Positions 1-11,720 of a DNA stretch of 60,000 nt are shown one piece after another. The DNA comes from Membranipora membranacea (taxonomy: Eukaryota; Bryozoa; Gymnolaemata; Cheilostomatida; Membraniporidae). The notes beneath the pieces are model-generated. The model saw only the letters and a list, made by a program, of their open reading frames with translations, was not told the DNA's origin and ran no database searches. The stretch spans positions 22,930,025-22,990,024 of the forward strand of contig OU612070.1 of the NCBI GenBank assembly GCA_914767715.1, given 5' to 3'. Position 1 is the stretch's first letter; each line of letters opens with the position of its first letter. A program made the translations under genes and the position numbers.

Positions 1-244
1 TAGTAATTTGACCTGTGACTTTGAGAGAACATCTATCAATTGTGATTTGACTGCCATGTTACTAGCCATCCTGTCCACAAAACCTGTTAGTGGTGTCAGT
101 TATCGCATGTTATGTTATACCACAGTACAAATAGTTTGCTGTGAAGCAGGATCCTGTCAAGTTTCCATAACTTCAATCATCGACTGTATGCGGCTTTGTT
201 CACAAGTGATTCACAGGAAATATTTATCCCGTTATGTGTTGTAG

Positions 245-2898
245 ATATTAGCCAGACACGTGATGAACATCCACTCTAAGTTTGCTACTGGAGGAGCAGA
301 TGAGGTACCGGAGGGAGAGGTGAGATATCCTGCTGTGTACTTCTTATATCGACATACCTAAAACCAAACCTTATTCAGCTAGTGTCTTTTCACATTCATT
401 TTTGAAGAAACTATTGAGTTTAATCCAACAGTGATCAATGCAATCAGACAAAGTGTTCAGGTTCTCGTCTTGATGACTAGTATTTGGGCTGTCCTCTTGT
501 CAGAGCGGGAAAATCCAACTATGAAGTAAAACTTTCCAACACTTGATCGGTAGTCAAATAATAATTGTATGAGTTTAATGGCATTGAAGCCCTTGATTGA
601 TTATAGTACCTAGTCCTTGTGAGATGAGCCTGATTGTCAGGGTCTATTAGCTACAATTACGAATCTACCTTAGGACTGTTGTTCTCTGGTTTTACTGGAA
701 TCTTTCTATGATCGTTTTATTGTTTATTAGTTGAGTGTACCAAAGTTGAGGCGATACATCACATACTGCAGACAGAACTGTGGACCTCGACTCAGTGACA
801 GTGCAGCAGAGAAACTAAAGAATCAGTATGTGTTAATGAGAGGAGGAATCGGAGCTCAGGAACGAGATACGGGAAAACTAAGCGCTATACCCATCACTGT
901 CAGGTATGACTATATCCCAACCTTCCATTCACCATAACCACGGCATTCCACCAGCCTGACAATTTATTTTATGAAGGAGATCTTCTGTTTAGGGGATATT
1001 TTGTAACAAGTCATCCGTATAAGTTTGGTGTATGTGACCATCTCCAGGCTGGCACAACATCATATACAGTGTGATGTTGACAATAGACAACTTGCTCTCT
1101 GATCATTATGATCTTGGTATGTTTGGATGCATTTGTCATCTCAACTATGTTATTAGGTGATATACAGCTTAAGTGATATAGAGTTTAAGCGTTATATAGT
1201 TTAAGAGGTATATAGTAAAGTTGATATATTATTAAAGTATATATATAATAAGTTGTATATAATTTAAGCGATATGTAATATTAGTAACACAAAGAATGGT
1301 TTTTCTTTAGACAACTGGAGGCTGTAGTGAGAATATCAGAATCTATAGCTAAGATGAGGTTAGCCCCGTTTGCTATAGAGAGCGATGTAGATGAGGCTCT
1401 CAGACTATTTAAAGCCTCTACTATGGAGGCAGCTTCATCTGGAAGTCTGGCTGGTAAGTTTATCTTCTCATAGACGAGAAAAAATTCTTTTCCCTTTGAC
1501 ATACAATAGGACTTGGAGAAAAAGGGAGTTGAATCACAACGTCTTTATCTCATTTATTCACTCATGTCAAGAGAATCAAAAAGTGAAAATTAAAGGCAGC
1601 TTGATATATGCCAGCCCTAATATAGCTTTGCATTGTGTGCAGAAATGGTATTTTCGCATGATGTTAATTTATTAACATGTGACAACTCCCAATAAAAAAA
1701 GATTAAACTATGCCTGATTATCTTATTCAAGAGGGGACAACTTGCAAGTTCTCAACAAAGTTACATGACGCACATCGCTATGGGGTATGTCAGCACACAA
1801 CAGGTCATGTACCTCGCCGGGGTCGTCGGTTGGGGGCAAAGGGCTGGGGCTCAGACTAGTCATATACTGATGTTTATATTAATTTTGGTTTCTAGGAACA
1901 GAAGGATTTACCACAGAGCAGGATCGGGAGTTACTCTCTGTTATAGAGAGGCAGATTAAGAAGAGATTCGTAGTCGGGTCACAAGTGGCTGAACAGGCTA
2001 TTCTACATGACTTCGCTCAGCAGGTGTGTTATTGTTTATGTAGTGTATATGTATTGTATATGCATATAATGTTGTATATAATATGCTACATGTATATCAT
2101 TAGGTTAGAATAGGAAATAGTGTATATTTGCATATGTGATGGCAGATATATGGATACTTCGTCTATTTCCCTAACAAAGGCCCAAACTTTTATACAAGAT
2201 ATAATGTCCATAGTCAACTGAAAACAAGCTGTTTTGAATTTTAACTCAATGCTGTGTTGTATTGATCCTGGCAGTTGGTCTAGTCAATATAGCTTCCAGA
2301 TGCCACCTTTCCACAGCTTTAAATGCCTGTCCCCTTCCCCTCTCAAAACTACATTGATTATTGACTCTACCAAAACGAAGTTATTTCCTTATAATATTGC
2401 TGTCTGTCAGGGTTGAAGATGACAATGGCTTTGGAAGTGTTTTTAAAGTGCAACTAGGTTTCCAAGTCATTAGTGCCACTCTTTAACCACTGACAGCCTT
2501 AACCTAACGTGAAGCATATGGCTACAAGGCCGGAGCTGCAGTGGTTGGTGACAGCTTCCTCCTGTATAGAGCTTTACCATACAGGAGGGTTCTTTTATCT
2601 GCATGCACGATGTTGTTTCACTTACAGAAGACCTCCATTATTTCAAGTCCTGATCCGAAGGAACTGTATTCCCTATACCAGATAATATGTTACTCTATTT
2701 GCGATTGTTGGCCTACTCTGATCGCTCTGTTCTCTTATTTATTACCTTAATCACAATTAAATAATGGAAATTAATTTGCAATTTTCTGTGTTGTAGAAAT
2801 TTGCCGAGCACGCTGTGGGGAAAGTCTTACATCTGATGTTGAGACGAGGTGAGATCCAGTATAGGATGCAGAGAAAGATGCTCTACAGAATAAGATAA
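245..2898 (+). CDS. MCM5: MCM5 DNA replication licensing helicase, C-terminal part (5' end outside window)
   Basis: Five exons are visible: 245-319, 731-903, 1311-1453, 1896-2023 and 2797-2898 (stop TAA 2896-2898). All joins are GT-AG and phases agree. The first exon begins [13 protein letters not shown], the second carries [18 protein letters not shown] and [16 protein letters not shown], and the last ends [15 protein letters not shown]. This is the well-conserved C-terminal third of MCM5: the end of the AAA+ ATPase, the lid helices and the C-terminal winged-helix region. MCM5 is a subunit of the hexameric MCM2-7 helicase that licenses and unwinds origins in the nucleus. The Walker motifs and N-terminal domain lie left of the window. 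An AATAAA at 3069-3074, about 170 bases past the stop, is a plausible poly(A) signal. I see no exon in 1-244. Confidence 0.95.
1157..1284. repeat. Degenerate AT-rich minisatellite, unit about 16 bp
   Basis: About eight diverged copies of a unit like GTGATATAGAGTTTAA lie head to tail in the MCM5 intron just upstream of the 1311 exon. It ends about 25 bases before the splice acceptor. Confidence 0.7.
2558..2588. repeat. Short hairpin in MCM5 intron
   Basis: CCTCCTGTAT is followed 11 bases later by its exact reverse complement ATACAGGAGG. No function is apparent. Confidence 0.5.
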
Positions 2899-3863
2899 TT
2901 CTGACATGAGAGTCTAGCGGGCGCATATACCATTGATGTCAACCCAGCATAAATAAGGCTCATTTATTGATATCAATTATATTCATTTTTACTCCTGTAT
3001 AGTATGAGTTTTTTATAAAATTATTTCACCATTTTTTAATTTTTTCTATCTAGGTCACTACAAGTTAAAATAAATATTGTAATCAACATAGGATGAAGCA
3101 CTATCATTTCCTGGTCTTAAATTCTGTATATAAATGTTGAAACTTTCTAGGAAATGACTCGTCAGCCATACAGTAAATAACCTTCAAGGCAATGTTGGGG
3201 GTCTTTCAATTAAAATAGCCAAAATTGCAATCTGGTCACTCACTCAATGATTGAGTGATACCTGCCAGGGTCTTGCTCAGGAAGTTGTGATAGTGATAAT
3301 TTGCTGTAGTAAAGAAGTGCTCATTGGCCCTCATTTTAATTGGAAACCCCCCCCCCCCCCCCCAGAATAACACTGGATCTAACAAAAATACAAAATAGCA
3401 CTAGATCTAACAAGAATATAAGAAAGTACAGAATAACACTTGAGTTCTCAACAAAACAAAAAAAACTGTGTTCATGGTACACAACAGATCATTAAATCTG
3501 ATTACACAAAGTTGTGCTCCTTTTAAACAAGTGGGGACGAATTCAAATAATACATGACAGCATATAGAGGCAAACTGAGAGGGTTGGAGGAGAGGTTTTA
3601 TGATTGGAAAAATTACATACCACTTTCTTTTTTTTTATCTGAAGTGAATTGATCGAAGGTTGGTAAAGAAATGAAGTTGAGTGTTTGTTGTTGATAGATA
3701 CATTCAGTTGTAAGAAATATAATTCTGCCTTGAGCGGTTATAAGTTGGCTTTCACAATAAAAAATTTGCAAGGCAAAACAATTACCGTTACAATTACATT
3801 TCATCAAGCCTAAAAGTTTTATTGGCTGCTAAAGAACTTGAACACTGACATGCATGACTGTGA
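2899..3863. other. Intergenic region between convergent MCM5 and gene A
   Basis: No coding exon is seen. It holds the MCM5 poly(A) signal, a run of 17 C at 3347-3363, and the 3' flank of gene A. On the minus strand AATAAA (3823-3818) lies about 40 bases after the gene A stop. Roughly 3500-3863 reads on the minus strand like the 3' flank of gene B (40141-40500): both contain TCTTACAACTGAATGTATCT. The duplicated block therefore runs at least some 350 bases past the stop codon. Confidence 0.6.
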
Positions 3864-6800
3864 TCAGTGTCGAACATGCTCTGGTGCTGCTCCTACTTTT
3901 ACCACTGATCCTTTGTACTTTTTACTCCTAGATCCCATACATCTGATGAGAGATAGGATACCAAACTCGAAAAACTCACAAACCGTGAGCAAGCTAGCTC
4001 CGATACAAAGTCCGAGTGTACCTCCAACGTTAGCTGTAAGATGAACAAGGTTTTGTTATTGAGTTATGTCATGAGTAGGGAATCGAGAATGGTAGAGAGT
4101 TGAACTGATTTCAAAACCATTTTGTGCTAGCTTTAACATCAATTAATCCGATTTATTTCAATCTTTGTATTCACATCTTTCTGAAACATTTTCAAACCGT
4201 GAGCACTTTCCATTACTTACACATGGCATCAATAAACCCATAAGCTATTTCTTCTTCCAGAGTTGTATAATATAGTTTGCCATAAAAGATATTTAATACC
4301 AGAATGTTGTCCTTGATGTACTCCACCCATTCATCTGAAATAAAGGAAGAGGTAAATCTGTATATCAGACAGCTGAAGAATGCCAGGCTCGACTGAGAAC
4401 ACTTAATAACTCAGATTAAGTCTACTGACTACTGGGCGCCGTGTCCCAGGTGTCCTCGATCTTCTTGCTAATTGAGAACAACTTGATGCCCAATATGGCA
4501 GCCGCACCCTTGTGACTGCTACCAAAATTTAACCAACATGTCTCTGTCTATGACAAGCAGTAGATCAGTTTCTTATTTGCTAATTTAAACTTACCTGAAG
4601 TGTTAGTTTGCTTCAAGTAGTTGGTACTTGGAAATTTGTATGTAGATATTTTTGCTGCATATTCTGAATCAATGCACGGATCAGGGCAGTTACAACTGGC
4701 CAAGCCATCGGCATCTGCAGGGAATTCCACTGCAAATAGAAGACTCAATCTATCGCATATCGAAATAAAATTCTTGCTAAACTTTACTCTTCTAGAGTAC
4801 ATTGCAACAATATTCTATTATTAGAGATAGCATACGGCCATTCTTCCAGTAAGAAATATTTAAATGCAAAAATCACAAATTATTGGAATATGTAAATGCT
4901 ACATCGTAGATCGTAATGACATGGCTGTAAAAATTTACTATTGACAGAACCACATAACCAAAGGCTTTGATCGGTGAGAATACAAACCTAGCCTACAGAG
5001 TTGAAATTACTTCATATCTACTATACTACTACTATACTACAATACTATACTCTCCTATACTACTATAGTTAGATAGAGTACTATTTAAAGAACTTACAGT
5101 GTGTGTTTAGAGAAATTATACAAATATTACTTTATACATAGGAGAATTACTACCTTGATCGAGAACTTACACATATTACTTACACTTGAGTAATTATTGA
5201 GGACTTACATTTGGCAGGTTGGGAGCAGTATAACATTTTTATCAGAGTACACACCGATGAATTATCTACAGCTGTAAAATTCAAATCTAGCGTAATTCAC
5301 ATTCAGATGATGTCTTTTCATTGGTCTAAGGAGTAAATTCTTCTGATGGAATAGATAATAAAATAATTATATCACTATAGCATTATGATTTATCTTCAGC
5401 AGAAACTCACAGCGAAACTCTAGCATAACTCAGATTCAAATGATGATTTATTTCCACTGATGAAAGGTGTAGAGATAAATTCTACGTGTGGAACAGACAT
5501 GCATGTATCATCATAACGTTACGCTCTAACAACACACAGTGACAGCAAAAGCGAGAAAGTGCTATCTGGCTTTCTTGACAGCATTTTTTAGCCTTGTGAA
5601 AACTGAAAATAGACTCTATCTTTGTCAGCACATGTATATCAATACAAACTTTCAAAAAAATTTTCAGCATTCTGTTTTTGTTTGTTTTTATAATTACTCT
5701 ATTAAAATCACTGACAACTGTATCTTGATAAATGAAGCCGTGTGAAAAAGAAGGAATGGAAAGTTGTTAAAAAGAACTGTTGAAAAGAACCTTGTGAGGT
5801 TTTGCAAAAAAGAGCAGGTGTTGAAAAAGATTGATCAAGATATTAGCCTGTTCCATTGTCTGAGTGGCGTTACTACCGATGGAGATATTACAGACATAGG
5901 CTTTGTCTATACGTACCACACAAAGATAAGAAAACACTTACATGCCATGAGAGGGTCTCTACAGGCACATTTCTTGGTGACGTATGTAGTCATACACTCA
6001 GCCTGGCAGGCAGACCTGGAGTAGTTACTATAATGGCGCAGAGGATTGGGTAAGCCTACTGTGTCAAAGCAGTTTGCTCGTCCGCCATCTGCCCACGGAG
6101 GATAGCGCTTGGTCTGCGTGAGATAGAAAAAAAAGATGATAGAATCAGTCACTTGACAGCAGGATGTTCACTTACTAAATCAAGCAGTAGATACAGTATG
6201 GCCCAATGTTTGGAGATTTTAGAGTAGAATGGGAAAAAACTAGAATGCAGACATGTTGGGTCAAACTCGATATAACCAAGTGGCGTGAGATACTCATATA
6301 CTGTTTTTGGTTTCTTAAAAGGCAATGTGAACTGAAGCCACTAGCATTTAGTTTCAACAGGCAGTGAACGATGTTTTACAGCTACGTCTGACTACCAGAC
6401 TAACCTTGCCACGCGGCTACTAGATAAAAGTGGGAATTTAGGCACAATATCTATATTCACCTCTGATTTATGCAGTACAATACTTGATTGTGTTCCTGGA
6501 GCAACACCGACTCCCAACTCATTAACCAGAGGCACCTCATGAGCGTCATGGAATGTAATCTGTAAAATTATCAATATGAATTAAATCTTTGTCACCCAAA
6601 GTATATTTAGGACAAAGCTAGAGCGGTAGTATTAGACCTGTAGAAACTGTATCCATCATGGAACCCGAATAGACAGTTTTCTGAGCTCCAATTTGACCCT
6701 CTATTCGGAGTTGTCCTCTCTCCAGTTTGGTACTTTTAACCCACACAGCATAGAAAAAACGTGGTGGAAAGAGGGTCATCTTGAAATCCGCTTATAATAG

Positions 6801-9800
6801 GATAAAAATGATTTTTTGATTCAGAATCTGCACCATTGAAAGCTCTTAGGGATATAGTTTGGGTAATAATTTTGGTATTCGAATATTCATTCATATCAAT
6901 TTCTGCCAGTTTTGCGGACAAATTTCATAGAGTTTTTCAAGAGTTTTGTTACTGAAATTGAGATTTAATTTATCAGCTTTCACGCCCCCAATGACTTGGA
7001 AACCCTGTCACACAGGGTTGTCAATGGTGAAGATTCTGAATCAAAAATCATTTTTATCCTTACACAAGCGGCTTTCAAGGTAACCCTCTTTCAGCACGTA
7101 TTTCCTATGCGACGTGGGTTAAAAGTACCAAACTGGAGAGAAGACAACTCCGAATAGAGGGTCGAATTGGAGCTCAGAAAACTGTCTATAGCTTTATAAA
7201 TTCAATAACTGCCATCCCTTAATGGCGTTCGGGATGGCAATCGCAGCCATAGGTTGTTGTTAAGGGGGTGGCACTGGCTTCCCCTGTTAGGCCACCCCTT
7301 AAAGATCGCCTACAGCCGCGATTGCCATTGGGAACCCCATTAAGGGCTGGCTCTGAGTCAACCTAGGTAGAATAAATCACTTGGAAGTTATATGACTCCT
7401 TGGCTTAATTTCATGATTATAACTGGAGTTTGAAGGGGAACTTACAGAGAAGCCTTCGGAGAGAGAATTTGGCCCCGCTGAGTACTGTATCACGTGAGCA
7501 TTCAAAGTAAACTCCACACCACCTGTTTTACCCGCTGCTGTCGCGTTCATTGAACCGTTACCATTAAACTGGAAGCAGTATCCTACATAGAAAGGGTGTA
7601 AAGAATGAATAAATCAGGGAGAAAAATGTGTTTTACTGAAACTCAGATTATTACAATTGAATATTTACATCTGAGTCAAATTAATACTCTCATCAGCTGT
7701 AAGTCAAAAGGCCAATGTACAATAAAATGATATTTCAGCAGAAGTAAATACCTGCATCGGTAGGTACAACATCAAGTACATCGGCACAGTCGGTGATTCT
7801 TCCAAATATTTTGCAGGATTGGAAAGTAAGGTAAAGTGGATGAGCTGCATACTTTATAAATTCCTCACTATCCTCCCCTTCCATTGTGTGGAAATATGCG
7901 TACTTTGGGTCACTGTACCTACAACAGCAATGTGGTGTAAGATCCATAACTGGACAAATTGTACTGACATTTGAGTGACATCAGGCTACCTCAACGAGAT
8001 AAAGATCATCAAATCATCAGCTTCTTGTAGTCAAAGAAATTTCCAAATCTTTGTTATCTTAGCCAATCATTTTGGAAATTTTTAGCAACAATTTTATAGC
8101 ATCATACTAACAACCCCTTTGAAGATCTAGGTCATAGACAAAAAGAAAACAATGCTATGTTAATCATACTGGTGAGAATAGGTGGTCAGATGTTCACAAC
8201 TGGCTGATATTAAGAGACATTGAAATTCAGCAGATTATTGTTATTCAGGTAGTCATCAGTAGATAATGGAATTGATTGTATTTCCTTGGTTGCCGCTTTT
8301 AATGCCCTTTCAGACTTTTAGAGAAATATGAAAAGTCACTTGACAATAGCCTGAGCAGGCTGTCATGCGTGGGTGTGAGGGGGTACCCACCCGCCCCCGA
8401 CAGCCCACTCAGGCTAACTTGACAGACTGTAATGAACAAACAAGCTCTTGAAATCAAACTTATGAATTACGCACAGGATCAGGCCACAGGAAGTATTTGA
8501 TAATAAATAACTAATGATCAGCCCTTACACTATACTGTATAAATAATATTTATCATAATAATACTGAGTTATATTATTGATAAATTAATAGGATCATTGA
8601 CAAGCTAGCTTCCTGAGTTTATTTGTCTATGCATCATTGTGGTAGTGATTTCTGTCACTGCTGTTTTGCATACAACAGACACAGGAAACTATACTTTATT
8701 TCCCAATAAAGTTTTAAGCTAAACGGGTATGACGTACCCGAATCAAGGCACGTAGCCATTTTCTACGCATATAGACAATTTAGACACTCGTATCATGTTA
8801 CCATTATATTTGTCTCATGTGGTCTTTTAGACTTGATTTTAGCATAAGAGTCTCTTTGCATGATTTCTAATATTGATCTCTTCGATATCGTAGCAGAAAC
8901 TGATCAAACTAACAGTTACATCATTATATTATACTTTATCATTTTGTCTGTTTTTACTAATTGTGATATGTTGGACAAAAGATACAAGACATGCCTTTTT
9001 TTAGCAACCGGTAGCAGCAGCATTCTATAAGTGATATCTTGAAATATTACAGCTGTGATATTTTTTACTTATTTTAAAGCAACTGGTACCAGATACAGAT
9101 TTTGAACACTTCCCTCACACCGACCACCACCATGCTCATAACAATTGAGGTTACAAAGGAGTAGGAGGTGGCTCAGTTGGTTAGAGCGCCGGACTTCAAC
9201 ACGCAAGTGTTGAATGTCGTGGGTTCGAATCCCACTGCAGTCCATCTTCTACTGGGGATGGGTTGGTCCCCCAGGTGTGCTCCGACCTGCCTGCAAACAG
9301 AGAGCAAATTGGCGCAGATATTGCGGCCTCGCCAATAAGGCAATAATATTTCGCCGCCCATGCCTCGGGATGGGCGAGTGATAAGACATTGGATTTTAAT
9401 CAACCTTGAATCAAAAGCTGGGAGTGAGGGATGGCTTGTCTAGGGAGGAAAGTGTTATATTGATCGTGCAAACAGTAGCCTGGAAATTAATTGTCAGATT
9501 TTCAAACAAAAAATCACGAAATCTAACTGTTACACATGGCACAAGTCACTCACTAGAGACGGAAAAAATTATCAAGCACAAAATACATTCTGAGGCAATC
9601 TTGCTGTTTAGTAAGAAACAGAAGATTGGGCTGCCCCTAAAGAGGGATGCAAGGTGCCCAAAATCCTCATACTGAGAACGTAATACATCCTAGAAAACTA
9701 GAATGCATCCTAGAGGTGAGGCCTCCTGAACATGGGTGTGCAGCGAGCTGCCAAAACTGAACTGGCACTAATCGGCCATTGGCAGTGACACTCCTATTCT

Positions 9801-11503
9801 AGCTTTTGTGCCACTCATGATGCCAGAGAGATATTGCTAGCTTTTTTCAATAGTATATTAAGAAAAATGTTCTAAATAAGGGACATAGTGTTGTTGAGCG
9901 GCTACTTTTTTGTATCCACGTGACAAGAATAAAAGGACATGACATAGTAGCCGTGTCAAGCTTGATGCAGACACTGAATAGCAGTACTCTTATAACAAGA
10001 CTCACTTGTCTGGAGGAGGAGGTAACTCTGACTTGGGATCGTATAGGTCTAAGAAAATGGTAGACAGGGCATTAGAACCCATATTCGCCTCACTTGCCTT
10101 GACAAATTGCTCTGCAAACATATTCTGATTGCAGATCGTCACTGTCGGAAACTGTAAAACGGAAATATTTTATTTGCAAATGCATTATTACAGTTTTTAT
10201 CCAAGTTCAAAGACTAAAAATTTAGAGAGTGCCCTTAGACAGTGAAATCAGATGGTCATAGAGCAGTTAATCTTTACAATGCCAGTATTAAAATGTACTT
10301 TTGCTCCTATGATAGCGCCAATGGCTTAGTGTATTGACTCTGCGAATAAAGCAAACTATTATTGGAATGGGGATAAATTATTCTTAAGTTTCAATGTTTG
10401 CATTTGAAAACTATTTTTTGTCTGGCATAAAACCATATTCATACATACATGAAAACATACATGAAACGCTAGCAACCTGATCATAGTATCGAGCACACGG
10501 CCAGAGTGTAAGTAGAAATGGCACGTGCAGGATCATCATATATCATTTTAAAGAGCTCGAAAAGTGCTAAAAGCTTGTTGGTTCTCAAGGTGCGCACAAT
10601 TTTCTCTGAAATTGTAAGAATTTTTTTTAAATATTGATTTTGAAGTTGCCCCTCAACCATAGGCTTCAAGTAACAGTGGAGGCAGTAAGTTTAGAAATGA
10701 TATCCAATCTCAAGTGCTAAGGCATTTTTAGATGAAAGCTCTCTTTATTTCGTTGCACATTTCAAATGCCTGTTCTCTCCTCTGCTATTTTGCTTCCTGT
10801 TTTGATAGGGGAGATAAACCCTGGGAAGACCTCATCAGGACCCCTAAATTTTGTAAATCTCAGAATTTAAATTCCGTAGTGCACATAAGGTCCCTAAATC
10901 GATACTCACAGTATTATGACCATTCGAATGGTATAAAAAAATTACGTCTGTTATGTCTGCTTTAAATCTCACCTTGATCGTGTTGGTTTGTTGCACCCTG
11001 ATATTTGTACTCAGACGTTTTTGGGTGCAGTCATGTAGGAAACTTCCTGCAGCAAAGCAGAAATATCCTATACATGTCAAAGTGAAGAGAAACCATATAC
11101 CTCTACAAAATAGCAACATGGAAATTCGTGAACCTTACCTTAGTTATTTGAGGGATTCAAATTGTGAATGGAGACATTTAGATGTCATCGCCTTGATTTA
11201 AACTTAGGTCATCCAACATTTTATGATCCATATGTCCCGATTGTTAATTTTAAGGTCACATATTAAGATACACCCGTGCAAATAATGTTTGAACAATTAT
11301 ACCTACGGCTTCTTGTTCTATCTATACTATGCTAGATCACTTTACTCGATGTTATGTTGATTTTATGATCAAACATACCTTCTAATCTTAGAGCTCGTTG
11401 TAAGGTATGTGTATTTAATACCATGCATTGGCGTCTCCTGCGTAAACTCCTGCCAGTTTTGTACCTCATGCTCTTCTTCTTGAAGTTCTTTTTTATCATC
11501 CAT
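3864..11503 (-). CDS. Gene A: DEG/ENaC/ASIC-family sodium channel subunit, complete, 485 aa
   Basis: Eleven exons on the minus strand: 11503-11379, 11102-10973, 10151-10006, 7918-7752, 7582-7446, 6559-6461, 6113-5942, 5271-5209, 4729-4595, 4334-4221, 4033-3864 (TGA). Lengths sum to 1458 nt and every junction keeps frame. Features in order: MHGIKY (His27-Gly28, the family's N-terminal gating HG); TM1 about 43-62; FPTVTICNQN from residue 86, the post-TM1 family signature; a cysteine-rich extracellular domain with YSRSACQAECMTTYV...CACRDP and CNCPDPCIDSEY; then TM2 with GLCIGASLLTVCEF, whose G441-A442-S443 matches the G/S-x-S selectivity filter. Such channels are homo- or heterotrimers in the plasma membrane, gated by ligands, protons, peptides or force; the ligand here cannot be told. 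The start is the ATG at 11503: an in-frame TAA lies 21 bases upstream, and gene B starts at the same place. The protein is a little shorter than ASICs, mainly in the extracellular domain. Confidence 0.95.
4420..4470 (+). repeat. SINE fragment (tRNA-derived family, body only)
   Basis: GTCTACTGACTACTGGGC followed by CCAGGTGTCCTCGA matches the body of the SINE at 16080-16268 read on its own strand. It lies in gene A intron 9, between exons 9 and 10. Confidence 0.5.
6672..7187. mobile_element. MITE with long terminal inverted repeats (GACAGTTTTCTGAGCTC family), copy 1
   Basis: GACAGTTTTCTGAGCTCCAA at the left end is mirrored by the right end (...GAGCTCAGAAAACTGTC). Inverted similarity continues inward for well over 100 bases (TCCAGTTTGGTACTTTTAAC against its complement near 7120), so the element is nearly one large palindrome. 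TA flanks both ends, as for Tc1/mariner-type insertions. It has no coding capacity and lies in gene A intron 5. A second copy is at 21303-21810. Confidence 0.85.
7207..7353. mobile_element. Small palindromic MITE
   Basis: GCCATCCCTTAATGGCGTTC...GGCAATCGC at the left is mirrored by GCGATTGCCATTGGGAACCC...TTAAGGGCTGGC at the right, giving about 45-bp imperfect terminal inverted repeats around a GC-richer centre. It is 20 bases from the preceding MITE in gene A intron 5. Confidence 0.65.
8347..8416. mobile_element. Tiny foldback element, about 70 bp
   Basis: TAGCCTGAGCAGGCTGTC and GACAGCCCACTCAGGCTA form near-perfect ends round a GC-rich centre, unlike the AT-rich surroundings. It is in gene A intron 3 and may be a very short MITE. 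Confidence 0.45.
9162..9407 (+). mobile_element. tRNA-derived SINE, copy 1
   Basis: The 5' head resembles a tRNA: a Pol III A box (TGGCTCAGTTGGTTAGAGC) and B box (GGGTTCGAATCCC). The body contains CCAGGTGTGCTCCGACCTGC and GCCCATGCCTCGGGATGGGC. It lies antisense in gene A intron 3. Related copies are at 35047-35281 (+) and 16080-16268 (-), with fragments at 4420 and 38775. Imperfect acceptor-stem pairing argues against a working tRNA gene. Confidence 0.8.
9595..9805 (+). repeat. Dispersed repeat family 1, copy 1
   Basis: About 210 bp shared with two tandem copies at 41810-42257. Landmarks are GGCTGCCCCTAAAGAGGGA, CATCCTAGAAAACTAGAATG and CTGCCAAAACTGAACTGGCA. No coding or tRNA-like part is visible. 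It lies in gene A intron 3. Confidence 0.7.
10490..10935 (+). repeat. Dispersed repeat family 2, copy 1
   Basis: About 430 bp in gene A intron 2 that matches 16290-16765 in gene C intron 3 in the same order. Landmarks are AGAAATGATATCCAATCTCA, GATGAAAGCTCTC and TCTCAGAATTTAAATT. No ends or target duplications could be set. Confidence 0.6.
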
Positions 11504-11720
11504 TCTTTCTGCAAGAGCTCGTTATAGATCAGATTCCACTGAGTGTCAAAAGCTATCACAATGAATCACTGTTATAATTGAGCGTCCTGATGGCTGATAA
11601 GTGAGATTAGCAGTGTCAAGAGCTCTTATGGTTCTCGATATATAACACAATGATAGGAGAGATAAGTGCCTTCTGATAAACCCAGTTCCTGTTTTAAGAG
11701 TAACAAAATCAATTCTAGTT
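11504..11720 (-). promoter_or_regulatory. Conserved 5' flank of gene A, probable promoter/5'UTR
   Basis: This 5' flank is recognisably the same as that of gene B (32770-32991). Shared blocks include TTGTTACTCTTAAAACAGGAA-like sequence, TGTGTTATATATCGAGAACC and CTAATCTCAC. Similarity upstream of both start codons shows the duplication carried upstream DNA, probably with promoter elements. No TATA box or transcription start can be assigned. Confidence 0.5.

Noticed and set aside
8-244. 78-codon open frame at the left edge
   Set aside because: It runs directly into the splice acceptor of the MCM5 exon at 245, is not in a frame that gives MCM5 sequence, and shows no domain. Most likely intron.
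9173-9245. Functional tRNA gene
   Set aside because: A and B boxes are good but the acceptor stem pairs poorly, and the same head occurs in other copies attached to the same long body. It is a SINE.
10844-11119. Gene A first exon beginning at the methionine just before TM1
   Set aside because: The upstream exon 11503-11379 supplies the conserved HG motif, joins in phase at TAG|A, and is matched in gene B, so the start lies there.
11332-11559. Basic 75-codon minus-strand frame over gene A exon 1
   Set aside because: Wrong frame: the frame giving QETPMHGIKY is the one conserved with gene B and with the DEG/ENaC family.
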